From JBBTVO01 sp038058335 (lineage in GTDB: Bacteria > Patescibacteriota > Microgenomatia > Levybacterales > UBA12049), in NCBI GenBank assembly GCA_038058335.1, contig JBBUBI010000016.1, positions 1-16,315 of the forward strand: DNA of 16,315 bases. The letters are read 5' to 3'. The notes under the pieces are model-generated. The model saw only the letters and a program-made list of their open reading frames with translations. It did not search any database and had not been told where the DNA came from. Position numbers and translations under genes: made by a program. Each line of letters starts with the position of its first letter. Position 1 is the first letter of the stretch. Below are positions 14,096-16,315 of this stretch, piece after piece.

Positions 14096-14106
14096 AAATA
14101 TATAAA

Positions 14107-15612
14107 ATGCGCGATGAATATATCAGATTAGTCAAAGAATATATTAGATTGCGACCCGATTATGAGCATGTTTTAGAGGAGCTGCGCGAAAATGTCAAAG
14201 AGGTCGGTGCGACAAATGAAGAATTTGATGAGGCGATCAAACAATTTACAGACAAACCTAGATTCTCACGTTCTAAGAATTTAATCCTCAAATACTCTGG
14301 TAATACAAAAAACAAAACGCTTGCGTTTTTGAAAATCGGCAGATCCATATTATCAGGAAGAAAAAAATATATCTTCACATTCTCGTTATCCGTATTTTTG
14401 TTAGCGATATTTCTTGCTCCCAAATTGTTTGAAAAAAATAAGATCAAAGTTGTAAATTTAAGTACTCAGGAATCTGTTTCGGAGATCCAGTCATTAGAAA
14501 ATAAAAATATTATTCCTGTCGTATATGCCAACTCCAATCCTTACGATCCCACTCAAATTTTTTCCGCAGATTCATCAAGCGTGAAGCTTATTGTCACAGG
14601 AAAGCCCAAAAAAGAAGTCCTGGGATTTTTCCCCTCCTGGATGCTATCCAAGCAAGATAAAGTGAATATTTCCATGCTAACTTCAATTAGTCTTTTTGGT
14701 CTTGAGGTAGGAGGAGATGGAAATATAATTACCGGAGAGGCTGATAACAGGCCCAACGGATGGTCGATGTGGAAGGATCCCAATCTGGATGATCTCATAA
14801 AAAGAGCACGATCGGATGATATAAAAATATACTTGACGCTTAAAGCATTTAACAGCGCGAACATAGAGAGACTTACTCAATCAGATAATGCGCAAAAAGC
14901 CTTTATCGCAAATGCCCTATATCTGATCAATTCCAAAAACTTAGATGGTATAAATATTGATTTTGAATATGTAGGCACTCCAACTGATGCGGCCCGAGAA
15001 GGATTCACAAGACTTATAGCCAATCTCAACAGCGAAATGAAAAGACAGATCCCAAATGCTGTGCTTACCATTGATACTTATCTAGTTTCAGGAGCTGATG
15101 GGGAAGGGCTATTCAATATCCCTGCACTTTCCAAGAATATTGAGGCATTTGTAATCATGGGCTATGATGTACACCATCCATCCGGCGGAGCAGGGCCAGT
15201 TTCGCCAATGGGAGGAGCGACAAATGTCATCGGCTATGTTCAGAATTATTTAGAAAAGGTGGGTCCGGAAAAGCTCATACTTGCTTTTCCATATTATGGA
15301 TACGATTGGCCACAGAACTCAATCGCGGAATCTCAAGGCATGGCAAGGGGCGTTCCTTATGGGATAATTGCTCAGCAAAGCGCGAATCTTAATATTTCCT
15401 GGGATGAAACTGCTCAAACCCCCTATTACGTTTATAAAACCGATAGGGGAGGAGAAAGGATAGTTCATTTTGACAACGTACGCTCTCTATCTATCAAGTA
15501 TGACTTTATAAACAAAAAGGATTTGCGCGGAGTGGGAATATGGGCGCTTGGATACGATGGCGAAACTCAAGACCTCCAAAAGCTCATGATCGATAAATTT
15601 ATATATCAGTAA
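14107..15612 (+). CDS. Membrane-anchored GH18-family glycoside hydrolase
   Basis: 501 residues. Residues 1-87 are a charged helical cytoplasmic part with no recognised domain (EYIRLVKEYIRLRPDYEHVL; VKEVGATNEEFDEAIKQF). A membrane segment lies at about 88-106, then a linker to about 160, then a GH18 barrel outside the cell. The barrel starts with EVLGFFPSWM and has the catalytic motif DGINIDFE (Asp280, Asp285, Glu287), then FVIMGYDVHHPSGGAGPVSP, LILAFPYYGYDW and GVGIWALGYDGE at the last strands. GH18 enzymes cleave chitin or peptidoglycan-like beta-1,4-GlcNAc bonds; the closest type in feel is the YaaH/spore-germination group, though that is a judgement by eye. The trehalase frame opens right after its stop. 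Confidence 0.87.
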   Translation: MRDEYIRLVKEYIRLRPDYEHVLEELRENVKEVGATNEEFDEAIKQFTDKPRFSRSKNLILKYSGNTKNKTLAFLKIGRSILSGRKKYIFTFSLSVFLLAIFLAPKLFEKNKIKVVNLSTQESVSEIQSLENKNIIPVVYANSNPYDPTQIFSADSSSVKLIVTGKPKKEVLGFFPSWMLSKQDKVNISMLTSISLFGLEVGGDGNIITGEADNRPNGWSMWKDPNLDDLIKRARSDDIKIYLTLKAFNSANIERLTQSDNAQKAFIANALYLINSKNLDGINIDFEYVGTPTDAAREGFTRLIANLNSEMKRQIPNAVLTIDTYLVSGADGEGLFNIPALSKNIEAFVIMGYDVHHPSGGAGPVSPMGGATNVIGYVQNYLEKVGPEKLILAFPYYGYDWPQNSIAESQGMARGVPYGIIAQQSANLNISWDETAQTPYYVYKTDRGGERIVHFDNVRSLSIKYDFINKKDLRGVGIWALGYDGETQDLQKLMIDKFIYQ

Positions 15613-15654
15613 ACAGTGCAGTTTCCAAAAATCATTAGATTATCTTTTCCTATA

Positions 15655-16315
15655 ATGATAAAAGAAATAAATCCTAAAGTAGATTATGGCAAAGATTTTC
15701 GTGATTGCTTAAATTATATTGACTCTTATTGGAAAGAGATCATAAGAAAACCGCAAAAACAAAAGATAAACCACAATTTCCTCAAAATTCCATATCATTT
15801 CGTAACACCGAACGACAAGAAATTTTCTTACATTTTCTACTGGGACAGTTTTTTTATTTTCCGCGGCCTCATGGGCACAAAAAGAGAATGGATCATGAAG
15901 GAGATGGTAGAGAACTTCGCATATCTTTTTGATAAATATGGGATAATACCCAACTTCAACTCGCACGCTTCAGTCGGAAGATCTCAACCTCCTTTTCTGA
16001 CATCCATGATTCTTGATGTATATAAAACTTTCAACAACGGGAATAAGGTAAGATCAAAAATTCGCGCAATGGGAGATCTTATTCTAAGACCCGCATCAAC
16101 ATTCGGACACCTAAAGTGGCTCAAGGAGAAGATGGAAATTGCCCGAAAGGAATATGACTGGGTGTGGAATAACTCAGATCTCTATAATCATTATGTTGAA
16201 AAATACGGACTCAATAGATACGGTGACCGCGACATTGGCTATGCGCATTCATCCGAGCTTGAATCAGGCTGGGACTTTACCTCACGCTTCTACAACAGAT
16301 GTAATGAATTTCTCC
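15655..16315 (+). CDS. Trehalase, GH37 family (3' partial)
   Basis: An open frame of 220 codons runs off the window end. Trehalase hydrolyses alpha,alpha-trehalose to two glucose. Seen motifs are FYWDSFFIFRGLMG (YYWDSY in the family), KYGIIPNFNSHASVGRSQPP (the trehalase signature of the IPNG...RSQPP type) and ELESGWDFTSRF, whose Asp207 is the expected catalytic acid (Asp312 in E. coli TreA). The glutamate base lies beyond the window. No signal peptide is seen, so it is probably cytoplasmic. ATG 15655 is taken, but the frame is open back to the GH18 stop, and a GTG at 15616 would add 13 residues and fit operon coupling. Confidence 0.87.
   Translation, partial: MIKEINPKVDYGKDFRDCLNYIDSYWKEIIRKPQKQKINHNFLKIPYHFVTPNDKKFSYIFYWDSFFIFRGLMGTKREWIMKEMVENFAYLFDKYGIIPNFNSHASVGRSQPPFLTSMILDVYKTFNNGNKVRSKIRAMGDLILRPASTFGHLKWLKEKMEIARKEYDWVWNNSDLYNHYVEKYGLNRYGDRDIGYAHSSELESGWDFTSRFYNRCNEFL

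Noticed and set aside
15651..15656. TATAAT before the trehalase as a promoter
   Set aside because: It overlaps the ATG at 15655 and has no good -35; the gene is more likely read from the GH18 transcript.
1..16315. Alternative genetic code with UGA as glycine or tryptophan
   Set aside because: gyrB ends at TGA at the normal GyrB length with the next gene overlapping it, and conserved glycines and tryptophans use normal codons.
1..16315. tRNA, rRNA or CRISPR array
   Set aside because: No cloverleaf, rRNA-like stretch or regularly spaced repeat was seen by eye on either strand.

Overview
The window looks like a piece of a small, AT-rich genome from the Patescibacteria (Candidate Phyla Radiation), probably near the Microgenomates. 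The reasons are: compact housekeeping genes of the standard genetic code with overlapping or nearly abutting ends; a FolD lacking the usual PCTP loop; a palindrome that encodes LPAGRQ inside a gene; very few Shine-Dalgarno sites; and several promoters whose -10 box sits 6 or 7 bases before the start codon, as expected of leaderless mRNAs. The taxonomic call is an inference from these traits, not a database match.

Layout. 1-1280: the end of a DegT/DnrJ/EryC1-type sugar aminotransferase followed by a FemAB-type aminoacyltransferase (cell-envelope genes). 1277-2593 (minus): an uncharacterised protein with about four winged-helix domains, divergent from gyrB. 2691-5233: gyrB with a translationally coupled orphan gene of 190 codons. 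5311-6083: a REP-associated (RAYT, IS200-like HUH) transposase bracketed by two copies of a palindromic element. 6135-6650: inorganic pyrophosphatase with a clear leaderless promoter. 6651-6778: intergenic stretch of degenerate TTTAGAATT-like units. 6779-9908: gyrA followed one base later by an SGNH hydrolase. 9969-10826: folD, carrying an in-frame REPIN-like insertion. 10814-11839 (minus): purC, tail to tail with folD. 11872-12290: a strong promoter, an immediate hairpin plus T run, and a small four-cysteine protein. 12309-13067: a membrane-anchored SIMPL protein. 13071-14000 (minus): a Xer-type tyrosine recombinase. 14107-end: a membrane-anchored GH18 glycosidase and the start of a GH37 trehalase.

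How the genes work together. GyrB and GyrA form DNA gyrase, and the Xer recombinase would serve chromosome dimer resolution, so topology and segregation functions lie close together. FolD supplies one-carbon folates and PurC acts in purine synthesis, a natural metabolic pair. The aminotransferase, FemAB protein, GH18 enzyme and trehalase belong to envelope and carbohydrate metabolism.

The most interesting non-genic content is (a) the RAYT plus its REP doublets and a matching inverted REP pair built into the reading frame of folD; (b) a consensus promoter followed at once by an intrinsic-terminator-like hairpin at 11872-11930; and (c) repeated leaderless promoter geometry. No tRNA, rRNA or CRISPR array was seen.
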